Shown one piece after another: positions 8,262-16,936 of a stretch of DNA of 64,000 bases. Position 1 is the first letter of the stretch. Each line of letters starts with the position of its first letter. The DNA comes from Acinetobacter sp. ANC 4805 (GTDB lineage: Bacteria > Pseudomonadota > Gammaproteobacteria > Pseudomonadales > Moraxellaceae): assembly GCF_022549495.1 (NCBI RefSeq), contig NZ_JAKZGD010000006.1:1-64000 (forward strand), given 5' to 3'. A program made the position numbers and the translations under genes. Below the pieces are notes generated by a model that was not told the origin of the DNA, did no database searches, and was given only the letters and a program-made list of their open reading frames with translations.

Positions 8262-9062
8262 TCAACGTATTCCTTTAAAAAGGAAAAAACACCCGACAAT
8301 AAGTAACAATACAGCAAAGCATTTTTTTAACATTTGTGGTGATAATGCATGTGCCACTTTAGCACCCAACTTCGCTGTAAAAAAACTCATTGAGCTGATG
8401 CCAATAAAGGCATAAATATGTACATAGCCAATACTATTAGGAACATGCACCTGCTCTTTCATACCAAAAAGCATAAAGCCCAACGCACCTGCAATCGCAA
8501 TCGGTAAACCACATGCTGCTGATGTTCCCACCGCTCTTTGCATTACCACACCATAATGATTGAGATAAGGTACAGTTAGGCTCCCTCCTCCAATCCCAAA
8601 AATTGCAGATGCAATGCCAATTCCAGTACCTGCAAATACTTGTTTAGCTGCTGAAGGAAGTACTTTATTCTGATCAACGACCTTTTTTGCACCAGTAAAC
8701 ATCTGATATGCAACCCAAATTACAAAAGCACCAATGATCAGTTGTAAATGTGCTCCTGAAAGTAATCCTGCAATACCTGCACCAAAAAAAGATCCAACAA
8801 CCAGCCCAGGACTTAGATTTTTGAATACAGGCCAAATCACAGCACCATTTTTATGATGAGCCATTAATGAACTGATAGATGTCACAATAATGGTCGCCAA
8901 TGATGTCCCTAGAGCCATATGCATGATCACTTCAGATCCGTACCCCATTTGCGTAAAGACCACATATAAAAGTGGTACGATGATGAGTCCACCGCCAACA
9001 CCAAAGAGCCCAGCAGCAAATCCTGCTGATGCACCTATTGCTAAAAAAATAATTAATTCCAC
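8262..9062 (-). CDS. TauE/SafE-family sulfite/organosulfur exporter
   Basis: This 266-residue hydrophobic protein has the repeated glycine-rich motif of the TauE/SafE family, once near the N-terminus (AAGLFGVGGGLIIVPLL) and again mid-protein (ASAIFGIGGGSLTVPYL), consistent with two repeats of about four membrane segments. Members export sulfite or other small sulfur anions across the inner membrane. The start is GTG with a weak ribosome site. It follows the flavin reductase by 45 bases and lies downstream of mesX-mesD, so it may be part of a sulfur/methionine unit; the exact substrate is inferred only from family and context. Confidence 0.85.
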   Translation of the reverse strand: MELIIFLAIGASAGFAAGLFGVGGGLIIVPLLYVVFTQMGYGSEVIMHMALGTSLATIIVTSISSLMAHHKNGAVIWPVFKNLSPGLVVGSFFGAGIAGLLSGAHLQLIIGAFVIWVAYQMFTGAKKVVDQNKVLPSAAKQVFAGTGIGIASAIFGIGGGSLTVPYLNHYGVVMQRAVGTSAACGLPIAIAGALGFMLFGMKEQVHVPNSIGYVHIYAFIGISSMSFFTAKLGAKVAHALSPQMLKKCFAVLLLIVGCFFLFKGIR

Positions 9063-9107
9063 GACATACTTACTTACTTGAGAGTTAATATTAAATACAA
9101 AGTTACT

Positions 9108-9602
9108 TTACGCGATTTCTGCTTCACCGACATGATGATAAGCACGATTGAAATAAACCAAACTATGTTCATTTTGACCTTGTTGAATCGCTACAGTACG
9201 ACAAATAAAAATTGTATGTGTTCCAACTTCTTGAATTTGTTCAATCTGACAATCAAAACTCACCAAAGCATCATCTAAAACAGGCGCACCTGTTTCTAAT
9301 TCTGTCCAAGTTCCATATTTAAAGCGTTCTTCTGAACTCATCTTGGATGAAAATACGTTGGAAATATGCTGATGATGTGCACCCAAAACATTGACGGTTA
9401 AAATTTCATTTTCTATAAAATGTGCATGTGACCGAGAAGTTTTATTCATACAGACCAGTAATGTCGGCGGTGTATCAGTGACGCTACACACCGCAGATGC
9501 AGTAAATCCATGACGACCAGAAGCTCCTGAAGTAGTCACTACATTCACTGCACTTGTCAATAAAGACATTGCATTTCTAAAGTCTGTTGCTTCAATCATC
9601 AT
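9108..9602 (-). CDS. Flavin reductase-like FMN-binding protein
   Basis: The 164-residue protein matches the flavin reductase-like domain, a split-barrel FMN-binding fold: FRNAMSLLTSAVNVVTTSG at the start, FTASAVCSVTDTPPTLLVCMN, and LTVNVLGAHHQ in the middle. Family members reduce FMN with NAD(P)H and hand it to a partner oxygenase. AGGA lies six bases before the ATG. MesD/MesX methionine synthesis needs oxygen, and a reduced-flavin supplier located between mesD and an organosulfur exporter would fit that need; this link is inference. It could instead serve an unlinked two-component monooxygenase. Confidence 0.85.
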   Translation of the reverse strand: MMIEATDFRNAMSLLTSAVNVVTTSGASGRHGFTASAVCSVTDTPPTLLVCMNKTSRSHAHFIENEILTVNVLGAHHQHISNVFSSKMSSEERFKYGTWTELETGAPVLDDALVSFDCQIEQIQEVGTHTIFICRTVAIQQGQNEHSLVYFNRAYHHVGEAEIA

Positions 9603-9795
9603 TTTATTCCTAAATTGAACCTTAGATTTTCTTTAGATTTCGCTCTACCACTCGATCGCGACATTGGCACATCATCTAAATGAGTTCTGAGTAGAACTGA
9701 TACTTGCTCTGAATCTGACTAAGGGGCACTCGTTTGATCTGGAATTTTAGCCAAACTAAACAAATACCCTTTACATATATATCGCTGAGCAAGTA

Positions 9796-10824
9796 CTAGG
9801 CAGAGAGTTCTTTTCGAACAATTTCTGCACCTGCACTTAAAGCATTGAGTTTGCCTCTTGCCACTTCACGAGCCAAAGGTGCCATACCACAGTTAGTCGA
9901 AGGATAAAGTTTATCTGCATCAACAAACTGAAGTGCTTTGCGTAGCGTATCCGCGACTTCTTCGGGTGTTTCAACCGTATTGGTTGCCACATCAATCGCA
10001 CCAACCATGACTTTTTTACCGCGAATCAGTTCAATTAGATCCATCGGCACACGAGAGTTTTGGCATTCCAATGAGATGATATCGAGCTTAGATTTTTGTA
10101 GCTTAGGAAAAGCTTCTTCGTATTGACGCCACTCTGAACCCAAAGTTTTTTTCCAATCGGTATTGGCTTTGATGCCATAGCCATAGCAAATATGAACTGC
10201 AGTCTCGCATTTAAGACCTTCAAGCGCTCTTTCTAAGGTTGCAACACCCCAATCATTCACTTCATCAAAGAACACATTAAATGCAGGCTCATCAAACTGA
10301 ATGATGTCGACACCCGCAGCTTCTAATTCAAGTGCTTCTTGGTTCAAAATTTTGGCAAATTCCCAAGCCAGTTTCTCACGGCTTTTATAGTGACCATCAT
10401 ACAATGTATCAATCATAGTCATTGGGCCAGGCAACGCCCACTTGATTGGCTGTGTGGTTTGGCTACGTAAAAACTTGGCATCTTCTACAAATACTGGCTT
10501 TTGGCGAGAGACTGCACCGACTACAGATGGAACACTTGCATCATAACGATTACGGATACGCACCGTTTCACGCTTCTCAAAATCCACGCCATCAAGGTGT
10601 TCAATAAATGTTGTGACAAAATGTTGGCGTGTTTGCTCACCATCACTGACAATATCAATCCCTGCATGAATTTGTTCTTGCAGAGATAAACGCAAGGCAT
10701 CTTGCTTCGCTTCGATTAATGCCTCACCCTCTAATTTCCAAGGTGACCAAAGTTTTTCAGGTTCTGCAAGCCATGAAGGTTTCGGTAAGCTGCCAGCCGT
10801 TGATGTTGGTAATAAAATTGCCAT
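9796..10824 (-). CDS. mesD: MesD, short oxygen-dependent methionine synthase
   Basis: The 342-residue protein corresponds to the C-terminal catalytic barrel of cobalamin-independent methionine synthase MetE without its N-terminal half. The zinc ligands are visible: H and C in VHICYGYG, E in ISLECQNS and C in STNCGMAP. The substrate loop FDEPAFNVF is present. Core-only MetE proteins paired with DUF1852 are the MesD family described as folate-independent methionine synthases; MesD needs MesX and oxygen. It lies 30 bases after mesX, so the two are surely co-transcribed. The native methyl donor is not settled. Confidence 0.88.
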   Translation of the reverse strand: MAILLPTSTAGSLPKPSWLAEPEKLWSPWKLEGEALIEAKQDALRLSLQEQIHAGIDIVSDGEQTRQHFVTTFIEHLDGVDFEKRETVRIRNRYDASVPSVVGAVSRQKPVFVEDAKFLRSQTTQPIKWALPGPMTMIDTLYDGHYKSREKLAWEFAKILNQEALELEAAGVDIIQFDEPAFNVFFDEVNDWGVATLERALEGLKCETAVHICYGYGIKANTDWKKTLGSEWRQYEEAFPKLQKSKLDIISLECQNSRVPMDLIELIRGKKVMVGAIDVATNTVETPEEVADTLRKALQFVDADKLYPSTNCGMAPLAREVARGKLNALSAGAEIVRKELSA

Positions 10825-10854
10825 TTTAAATCTTCTATCTCTATTTCAGGTAAA

Positions 10855-11847
10855 TTAAGCAGCGTTACTGTCTACGGTGTAATTTGCAGCCCATTGCTCA
10901 AGGATGTTTTGATAAGGCTTGATAAAGTTTTCTTCCGTCCATTTACCTTGTTTTACTGCGAGCTGACCACGTTCAACACGGTCATAGACGATTCGTGTTA
11001 ATGAATAATCTGGGTACTCTAGACTTGCTTGATAGACCTGTGCCGCTGATGAATTTGCATTGTAAATTTCAGGACGATAAATCTTCTGGAAAGTCTCCAT
11101 GGTACTAATCGCACTGATCAGCTCGAAGTCAGTGTAATCACGTAATAAATCACCTGCAAAATAGAATGCTAAAGGTGCAACGCTACCTTTCGGCATGAAG
11201 AAGCGAACCTGTAAGCCCATTTTATGGAAATACTCATCGGTACGAGAGTATTGATCTTGTTTATATTCAACACCTAAAACTGGATGCTCATTAACAGTAC
11301 GCTGATAAGTCCTCGCCGTTGAAACGCTTAAACAAATGACAGGTTGTTGATTAAATTCAGCCTTAAACGTATCTGAATTCACTAAATATTGATAAAGCTT
11401 GCCGTGTAAATCACCGAAACCTTCAGGCGCATACGAAGTTGAGTTCTCTTTATTATGTTCTTTCAGCACCACGCTAAAATCGTAGTCACGCACATAAGAT
11501 GAGAAACTATTACCAATCATGCCCTCAATACGTTGATTAGTATGGTGATCGGTAATTGTGCTTTTCAGCATTTCAATAATTGGAAAAGTTTTACCATTAC
11601 CTTCAATATCTAAATCCGCAGAAATAATATCAATTTCAAGTGAATAGCGATCACCATTTGGGTTATCTGTTTGTGCTAAAGCATTGAAACGATTATTAAT
11701 CATTCGAAGCGTATTGCGTAGGTTCTGCTCACGGCTTTCTCCACGCGCCAAGTTGGCAAAATTGGTCGTTAAACGTGTGCTATCTGCTGGTTGATAGTTT
11801 TCATCAAAACGAATGCGTTTAATTGAACATGCAAACTCTGTACTCAT
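10855..11847 (-). CDS. mesX: MesX (DUF1852), partner of MesD
   Basis: The 330-residue protein is full-length DUF1852, with FACSIKRIRFDENYQPADSTRLTTNFANLARG cut here to its key words FACSIKRI and TNFANLARG, plus the conserved YAPEGFGDLHGK. The family was linked to MesD, which needs it for methionine formation; its chemistry is not known. It heads the operon mesX-mesD, with a possible MetR-like site about 100 bases upstream. No metal motif is obvious to me. Confidence 0.88.
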   Translation of the reverse strand: MSTEFACSIKRIRFDENYQPADSTRLTTNFANLARGESREQNLRNTLRMINNRFNALAQTDNPNGDRYSLEIDIISADLDIEGNGKTFPIIEMLKSTITDHHTNQRIEGMIGNSFSSYVRDYDFSVVLKEHNKENSTSYAPEGFGDLHGKLYQYLVNSDTFKAEFNQQPVICLSVSTARTYQRTVNEHPVLGVEYKQDQYSRTDEYFHKMGLQVRFFMPKGSVAPLAFYFAGDLLRDYTDFELISAISTMETFQKIYRPEIYNANSSAAQVYQASLEYPDYSLTRIVYDRVERGQLAVKQGKWTEENFIKPYQNILEQWAANYTVDSNAA

Positions 11848-11951
11848 GATGATTGGTATCCTAATTTTTGCAATAAAATCTAAATTTCTCTATGGAGTGA
11901 TTTATACCGCAATCATTAGATGAATAAAAATGATTTAATCTAACCTCAAGA

Positions 11952-11964
11952 TGAGTAAAATTCA
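11952..11964 (-). promoter_or_regulatory. Possible MetR box upstream of mesX
   Basis: TGAGTAAAATTCA differs at one position from the TGAA-N5-TTCA consensus of the LysR-type regulator MetR, and lies about 105 bases upstream of mesX. The match is short, so chance occurrence is quite possible in AT-rich DNA. Confidence 0.3.
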
Positions 11965-12243
11965 TGTTAAGGTTTTTGTTGTATCCATTGCGAATGAAAG
12001 GCAGCAAGCTGAGTCATCAGATTTTATAAATTAAGTCAGTAAAGCCAACATAAATTTCTTGAAAATAAAAGTTTAGATTAGATCTGAGTGTATCTTCAAA
12101 AAGGGATAAAAAATGGAATAAAGAGCTAAAAGACAACGCTAGAAAATTGTAATTTCAAAGCACAATTACATTCTAAGTATTTAAATTTAATTCATTATTT
12201 TTATTTTAAAATCATATCACTTAATTTTATGTGACATGAAGTA

Positions 12244-12289
12244 TCAAGTACAGCCCCTCCCATCATATGATTATTAGTGCTGTACTTGA
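12244..12289 (-). terminator. Inverted repeat after the TonB receptor gene
   Basis: A perfect 11-bp inverted repeat (12244-12254 with 12279-12289) encloses a 24-base loop, starting 33 bases past the receptor stop codon. It lacks a long T-tract, so termination is likely but not certain. Confidence 0.5.
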
Positions 12290-12321
12290 CTGAATTTATT
12301 TACCACATTCAACTAATGCAA

Positions 12322-14499
12322 TTAAAAATTCACAGTCCAAGACAATTGTGCTGTACGTGGTGCACCGAGAAATAAATAATCATCGCCGAAGAAGCTACCG
12401 ACATCTCGCCAATATTTTTTATTAAACACATTGTCAACATTCAATCTCAGTGTGTTTTCATAGCCATAAGCACGGAAGTTATAGGCTGAACCCAGATTAA
12501 ATACGGTATAGCTAGGTACTTTCACTGTACCTGATTTATTTGCATATTTACGATCACTATATTGCATACCAGCCAATAAACGTAAACCCTCTACTTGCGG
12601 CACTTGGTATGAGATATAACTCGCCAAACGTACAGTTGGTACATTTTGAGTTTGATGACCTTGATATTCAGATGATTGTATATCTTGTAAGCGTGAACGG
12701 GTCAGTGCCAAAGTAGATGTCATATCTAGGTTTTGACCTATACGCCCTTGTAGACCAAGTTCTAAGCCGAGGTTATGTTGTTGACCATCCGCCACAAAGT
12801 CATTTGCTGTGTTGGTATATTGATTGTCTTGTTTTAAATCAAACAATGCCGCAGTAAAGAGTAAAGCTTGCCATTGCTGTTTAATTCCTAGCTCATACTG
12901 AGCCGAATGTTTTGGTGCTAATGTCACAAAAGGATTGTTTGTAAACCACGGTGCTTGTCCGCCGTCACTTAAGCCTTTGGCATAAGACGCATACAGATGA
13001 GTCTTTTCCCAAGGCTGATACATCACAGCAAATTGGGGTAAAAAGCGATTAAAGTTGGTATCTCGGATATTATTCGCATTTGCATCATAAGCACTTTCAT
13101 TCAAATGCAATAATTTACCGCCTACTACAGCAGACCAAGTATTATTGAAGTCAATCTGATCAAGTAAATTGAATGCAGTTTGCTGACTGTTCAAAGATTT
13201 GTAATGGTTGCCTAAAGTTGCTTCAGACGGATCATAGTTCACAGTGTCAGTATAAATATTTCCTGTGCCCACTGGTTTATTAATCGCATCATATTGCGCA
13301 TGTCGTTTATAAGTCTTTGATAATTCCAAACTAAGTTTATGTTGCCATGTGCCAGTACTGAATTGGCCATTTAATCCTGTTTTAAATTGATTGGTCAAAT
13401 AACTGTCATCAGGACTACGGAAATCATAAATATCATAGTTACCATTTTGGTCAAAAGTATTGCCTAAACCAGTAATCTGACACACGCTGCTATAACAGCC
13501 CCATGGGAATGCTGAATAATCATCCACCACAACACGGCTTTGTGAAGCACTTAGATTTGCTGACCAATCTTTATTGATTTGGTAATTATATTTTAAGCCC
13601 GTATTTAAACTTTGATTGATGACAGGTTGGCTCCAACTTTGATAGCCAAGTAAACGATCCCATTCCACGCCAGTGGGTACAGTTTTACCATCAAGTAATT
13701 GATAACCTGGTACTGAACGCTGGCGTTGACGCTGTGATTCAATATTAAATTCTAGTTTTGAACGATCGGAAATGTGCCAATCTAAAGCCAAAGAGCCAAA
13801 TAAACGTTTGCCATTAGCATGCTCAACATAAGGATGGATTTCCTCATGCGCTAAATTCATTCGATAACCAAACTGCTGATTAGCTCCTAAAAATCCACCC
13901 AAGTCCGTTGCGATACGATTGCCACCATGGCTATCTGCATCAACGGTCATTGAACGGATGTCTTTAGGACGTTTGCTTACATAATTAACCACACCCGCAG
14001 GTGTTGACATGCCACTTTGAATGGCACTCATGCCCTTTAAAATTTCGACTTGTTCTTTGTTTTCCAGCCCGACATTTTGTTCACCACGGAGTAAGTTGCC
14101 ATTGAGCAAGTAGCTTGAACCAAGGTTCAGCGCGAAACCACGCATCATAAAGTTTGAGTAATAGCCAATTGGAGCGTAACCATCACCTACCGCAGCATCA
14201 TTTTTCACAACATCCGTTAATGTTTTCGCATGTTGATCAGCAATTCGTTCAGCCGTAACTGCATGAATAGATGCAGGAATCTCAGCAATATTTTGTTGCG
14301 TAAAACCAGATAAATTCACCTTTGGTTGAAAATATACGCTTTCTGCTGCTTGGGCATTTACTGTGATTGTTTCTAATCGGGATACCTTATTTTCATCTTC
14401 AGCATGTACCAATACTGAGCTTAGCCCTAGGCATGAAAATGAACCAACCGCCAGTAACGCTTTGTGTAAACGAGAAAATGTAAATGGATATGTTTTCAC
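12322..14499 (-). CDS. TonB-dependent siderophore receptor
   Basis: This 725-residue outer-membrane receptor has a signal peptide ending near VLVHAED, a plug domain (SRLETITVNAQ..., VEILKGMSAIQSGMSTPAGVVNYVSKRP) and a 22-strand barrel ending in the aromatic terminus LSWTVNF. The layout matches receptors that import ferric siderophores using TonB energy. There is no biosynthesis gene, periplasmic binding protein or sigma/anti-sigma pair nearby, so it probably takes up a siderophore made by others or made elsewhere in the genome. I found no convincing Fur box upstream. The ligand cannot be named from sequence. Confidence 0.9.
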   Translation of the reverse strand: MKTYPFTFSRLHKALLAVGSFSCLGLSSVLVHAEDENKVSRLETITVNAQAAESVYFQPKVNLSGFTQQNIAEIPASIHAVTAERIADQHAKTLTDVVKNDAAVGDGYAPIGYYSNFMMRGFALNLGSSYLLNGNLLRGEQNVGLENKEQVEILKGMSAIQSGMSTPAGVVNYVSKRPKDIRSMTVDADSHGGNRIATDLGGFLGANQQFGYRMNLAHEEIHPYVEHANGKRLFGSLALDWHISDRSKLEFNIESQRQRQRSVPGYQLLDGKTVPTGVEWDRLLGYQSWSQPVINQSLNTGLKYNYQINKDWSANLSASQSRVVVDDYSAFPWGCYSSVCQITGLGNTFDQNGNYDIYDFRSPDDSYLTNQFKTGLNGQFSTGTWQHKLSLELSKTYKRHAQYDAINKPVGTGNIYTDTVNYDPSEATLGNHYKSLNSQQTAFNLLDQIDFNNTWSAVVGGKLLHLNESAYDANANNIRDTNFNRFLPQFAVMYQPWEKTHLYASYAKGLSDGGQAPWFTNNPFVTLAPKHSAQYELGIKQQWQALLFTAALFDLKQDNQYTNTANDFVADGQQHNLGLELGLQGRIGQNLDMTSTLALTRSRLQDIQSSEYQGHQTQNVPTVRLASYISYQVPQVEGLRLLAGMQYSDRKYANKSGTVKVPSYTVFNLGSAYNFRAYGYENTLRLNVDNVFNKKYWRDVGSFFGDDYLFLGAPRTAQLSWTVNF

Positions 14500-14613
14500 A
14501 GTAATTGCCTAACCCCAAAAGATAATCTTATAGCCTAAATTTTCGGGCATGAGTATTCACAATTTTCTATGATTGAACAAGTACGTTTTCCACCATCTAT
14601 CTAATATTTTTAA

Positions 14614-14646
14614 ATGCTCTGTATACCGTAGGTAGAGACAGAGCAT
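14614..14646 (-). terminator. Hairpin after the DJ-1/PfpI gene
   Basis: ATGCTCTGT (14614-14622) pairs with ACAGAGCAT (14638-14646). On the minus strand the stem runs into TTTAAAAATATT, about 40 bases past the PfpI-like stop. It is a probable but weak terminator. Confidence 0.5.
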
Positions 14647-14683
14647 ATGATCAAAATGTTTTTAAATCACTCTCTTTGAAAAA

Positions 14684-15376
14684 TTAATGATTTAATAAAC
14701 GCTCAATAATTGCTTGAGCCGTTGGGCGAGCAGAAAATGGATTTTGACCTGTAATCAAATTGCCATCTCGAACCACATAGGGTGCAAATGGAATGAATTT
14801 TTTAGAATAGATCGCCCCATGTTGTTTCGCTAACTGCTCAGCATTATAAGGTACTCTTTTTGCTACACCTGCTAAGATCTCTTCGCTCCATGCAAAACCA
14901 GTTATTTTTTTATCTTTTATCAGATATTGCCCATCTGAAAGCCGAACATTAAGCAGCCCACAATAACCATGACAAACACTGGAAACAATGCCACCTTTCT
15001 CATAAATTTTTCTAGTCATTTCTTGGAGTTCGGTATTATTCAAAAAATCCCACATCACGCCGTGCCCACCCGTGTAGTAAATCACATCATAATCTTTCCA
15101 ATTGATTTCAGATGGCTTTTTAGTATTTTCGAGCAGTTGCATAAATGCGGCATCATTCTTGCGCTTCAATACCGATTGATCAGCAACGAAACGCCCTAAT
15201 GATTTTGGTTCAAGTGGCGACTTTCCTCCCTGTGGGCTGACGATATCTTGAATATAGTTTTGCTTCTCAAATTCATCATATGCATGGGTCAGTTCACCTA
15301 ACCATAGACCTGTAGGTTGATCAATTCCTTCATATTCAGATACATTGGTGACAATATGTAATATACGTTTAGACAT
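14684..15376 (-). CDS. DJ-1/PfpI-family protein, cytoplasmic
   Basis: The 230-residue protein is a class I glutamine-amidotransferase-like DJ-1/PfpI member of the Hsp31 type. The cysteine elbow is SSVCHGYCGLLNV, the nearby YYTGGHGVMWDF supplies the glycine loop, and LGELTHAYDEF carries the conserved glutamate region. Relatives act as glyoxalases, deglycases or chaperones against reactive aldehydes. It has no signal peptide, unlike its paralogue at 19035. AGAGG precedes ATG. The gene is divergent from a MerR regulator and its promoter has the 19-bp MerR spacer, so induction by that regulator is likely. Confidence 0.85.
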   Translation of the reverse strand: MSKRILHIVTNVSEYEGIDQPTGLWLGELTHAYDEFEKQNYIQDIVSPQGGKSPLEPKSLGRFVADQSVLKRKNDAAFMQLLENTKKPSEINWKDYDVIYYTGGHGVMWDFLNNTELQEMTRKIYEKGGIVSSVCHGYCGLLNVRLSDGQYLIKDKKITGFAWSEEILAGVAKRVPYNAEQLAKQHGAIYSKKFIPFAPYVVRDGNLITGQNPFSARPTAQAIIERLLNH

Positions 15377-15421
15377 GCTTTACCTCTGCTTTAGCTTTAT
15401 TTTTAATCTTGCTTTTGCATC

Positions 15422-15452
15422 ACTATAAGTCTAAAGTTAACTTCAATGTCAA
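15422..15452 (-). promoter_or_regulatory. MerR-type promoter of the cytoplasmic DJ-1 gene
   Basis: On the minus strand TTGACA (15452-15447) and TATAGT (15427-15422) are separated by exactly 19 bp, longer than the normal 17 and typical of MerR-activated promoters. The spacer TTGAAGTTAACTTTAGACT is centred on the palindrome AAGTTAACTT. It is one of four matching promoters in this window. Confidence 0.8.
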
Positions 15453-15467
15453 GAGGAAATCAGTAAA

Positions 15468-15881
15468 ATGAATATTAGCGAATTATCAAAACATAGTGGT
15501 TTAACTACACCGACGATTCGTTATTATGAACAAATCAAACTGTTACCTAAGGCAAAACGTAAATCGAATGGCTATAGAGAATATAGCGAAGACGACCTTA
15601 AACAGCTTTTTCTGATTCAACAAGCACAACAAGTCGGCTTTTCACTCGCAGAAATTAAAGCCTTTTTACCATCAAATGTAACGAATTGGGATCATGACAC
15701 GCTTATTGGAATTTTAGAAAACAAAATCAAAGACATTGAAGAATTAGAACAGAAATTAGCAGTCAGTAAGCAAAACCTACGAATGATGATTTTTGCGATC
15801 AACAATAAACCTGATGAAATCACTTGTGCGGAAAATGCCAAGCGATTGCTTAATCTATATTATGAAAATGATAAGAATTAA
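15468..15881 (+). CDS. MerR-family transcriptional regulator
   Basis: The 137-residue protein has an N-terminal winged helix (MNISELSKHSGLTTPTIRYYE, then NGYREYSEDDLKQL) and a central dimerisation helix rich in E, L and K. A single cysteine lies near the C-terminus (ITCAENAKRL), so a CxC metal site is absent and small-molecule or redox sensing is more likely. AGAGGA lies upstream of ATG. It is divergent from the DJ-1 gene. Promoters at 15422, 18974, 19949 and 23681 share the same 19-bp-spacer dyad, making this the obvious candidate regulator of all four. Confidence 0.88.
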   Translation: MNISELSKHSGLTTPTIRYYEQIKLLPKAKRKSNGYREYSEDDLKQLFLIQQAQQVGFSLAEIKAFLPSNVTNWDHDTLIGILENKIKDIEELEQKLAVSKQNLRMMIFAINNKPDEITCAENAKRLLNLYYENDKN

Positions 15882-15920
15882 TACGTTATTAAGTTTAGTT
15901 ATAAAGCAGTTAAATAAATT

Positions 15921-15935
15921 GGCGTAAAATATCAA
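15921..15935 (+). promoter_or_regulatory. Shared box upstream of the hydrolase-SDR operon
   Basis: GGCGTAAAATATCAA lies 80 bases upstream of the hydrolase start. Fourteen of its 15 bases recur at 18827-18841 upstream of the AraC-type gene at 17778. A common site for that regulator is the simplest reading. Confidence 0.5.
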
Positions 15936-16014
15936 GTGATATGGCGGTTTCCATCAAGATCATACATTAGCTTTGCTTAAAAATAGCGCTACGACCCATC
16001 ATTAGGAAATAGCG

Positions 16015-16923
16015 ATGAGCAGCAAAAATAGTGAAAGATCACAACCAAGTGATATTCACTTCAATTCTGGTGATCTGAAATGTAGTGCATATCTATATCG
16101 TCCAGATCAGAAATCACCATCCCCAATTATCGTCATGGCTCATGGGCTTGGTGGTACTCGGAAAATGCGTCTAACTGCTTTTGCCGAACGTTTTGTTACA
16201 GCAGGATACGCCTGTCTTGTTTTTGATTATCGGCATTTTGGGGACAGTGAAGGTCAACCAAGACAACTTTTAGACATTAACCGCCAACTGGAAGACTGGA
16301 AAGCTGCGATAGCTTATGCACGTCAATTGTCAGGAATAGATCATTCAAAAATTATTCTGTGGGGTTCATCCTTTTCTGGAGGACATGTTCTAGCTACGGC
16401 TGCCCAAGATGCAAATATTCGTGCCGTGATTTCTCAATGTCCATTCACAGATGGACTTTCGTCAAGTCTAGTCATGGATCCAGTGACTTCGTTAAAACTC
16501 ACGACTTTGGCATTGCGTGATCGCATAAGTGCTGTACTGGGAAATGAACCAGTTATGGTGCCTTTGTCCGCAACGCCTGGTAATACAGCGCTCATGAATG
16601 CAGCGGATGCTCACTCAGGTTCACTCGAATTAACTAAATATGATCCTGATTATAAAAACTACGTTGCAGCCCGCTTTGCCTTTGACATCATTCGTTACTA
16701 TCCCGGACGTCAAGCCAAGAAAATAAAAGCCCCTGTATTATATTGTGTTTGTGAAACCGACAGTGTTGCCCCCTCAAAAGCAACTTTGCGTTATGCCAAT
16801 CAAACCCCTCAAAAAGAAATTAAACGCTATCACTATGGTCATTTCGAAATTTATATCGGTGATGCATTTGAGCATGTAGTGAATGATCAAATTAATTTTC
16901 TAAAACGAACAGTTGCTATCTAA
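16015..16923 (+). CDS. Alpha/beta hydrolase
   Basis: The 302-residue protein has a complete hydrolase set: oxyanion HG in MAHGLGGTRK, nucleophile elbow GSSFSGGH, acid in CETDSVAPS and histidine in YGHFEIY. The layout fits the family of dienelactone-hydrolase-like and BAAT-like serine hydrolases often found with SDR enzymes. AGGA lies seven bases before ATG. The downstream SDR gene follows within 13 bases, so both form an operon, probably controlled by the AraC-type protein encoded at 17778. The substrate is unknown. Confidence 0.83.
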   Translation: MSSKNSERSQPSDIHFNSGDLKCSAYLYRPDQKSPSPIIVMAHGLGGTRKMRLTAFAERFVTAGYACLVFDYRHFGDSEGQPRQLLDINRQLEDWKAAIAYARQLSGIDHSKIILWGSSFSGGHVLATAAQDANIRAVISQCPFTDGLSSSLVMDPVTSLKLTTLALRDRISAVLGNEPVMVPLSATPGNTALMNAADAHSGSLELTKYDPDYKNYVAARFAFDIIRYYPGRQAKKIKAPVLYCVCETDSVAPSKATLRYANQTPQKEIKRYHYGHFEIYIGDAFEHVVNDQINFLKRTVAI

Positions 16924-16936
16924 TCGAGTAAAAATC

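Larger units (their letters stand above)
11848..12321. other. Intergenic region between mesX and the TonB receptor
   Basis: This is the promoter region of mesX (minus strand) and the 3' region of the receptor gene. It holds a MetR-like sequence and an 11-bp inverted repeat, both listed separately. No small gene and no SAM- or cobalamin-riboswitch-like structure could be recognised. Confidence 0.45.

Noticed and set aside
11848..12100. SAM riboswitch upstream of mesX
   Set aside because: No recognisable conserved core or stem arrangement; only a weak MetR-like sequence.
14500..14600. Possible Fur box upstream of the TonB receptor
   Set aside because: Only scattered GATTATC-like matches; no 19-bp near-palindrome of the Fur consensus could be found.
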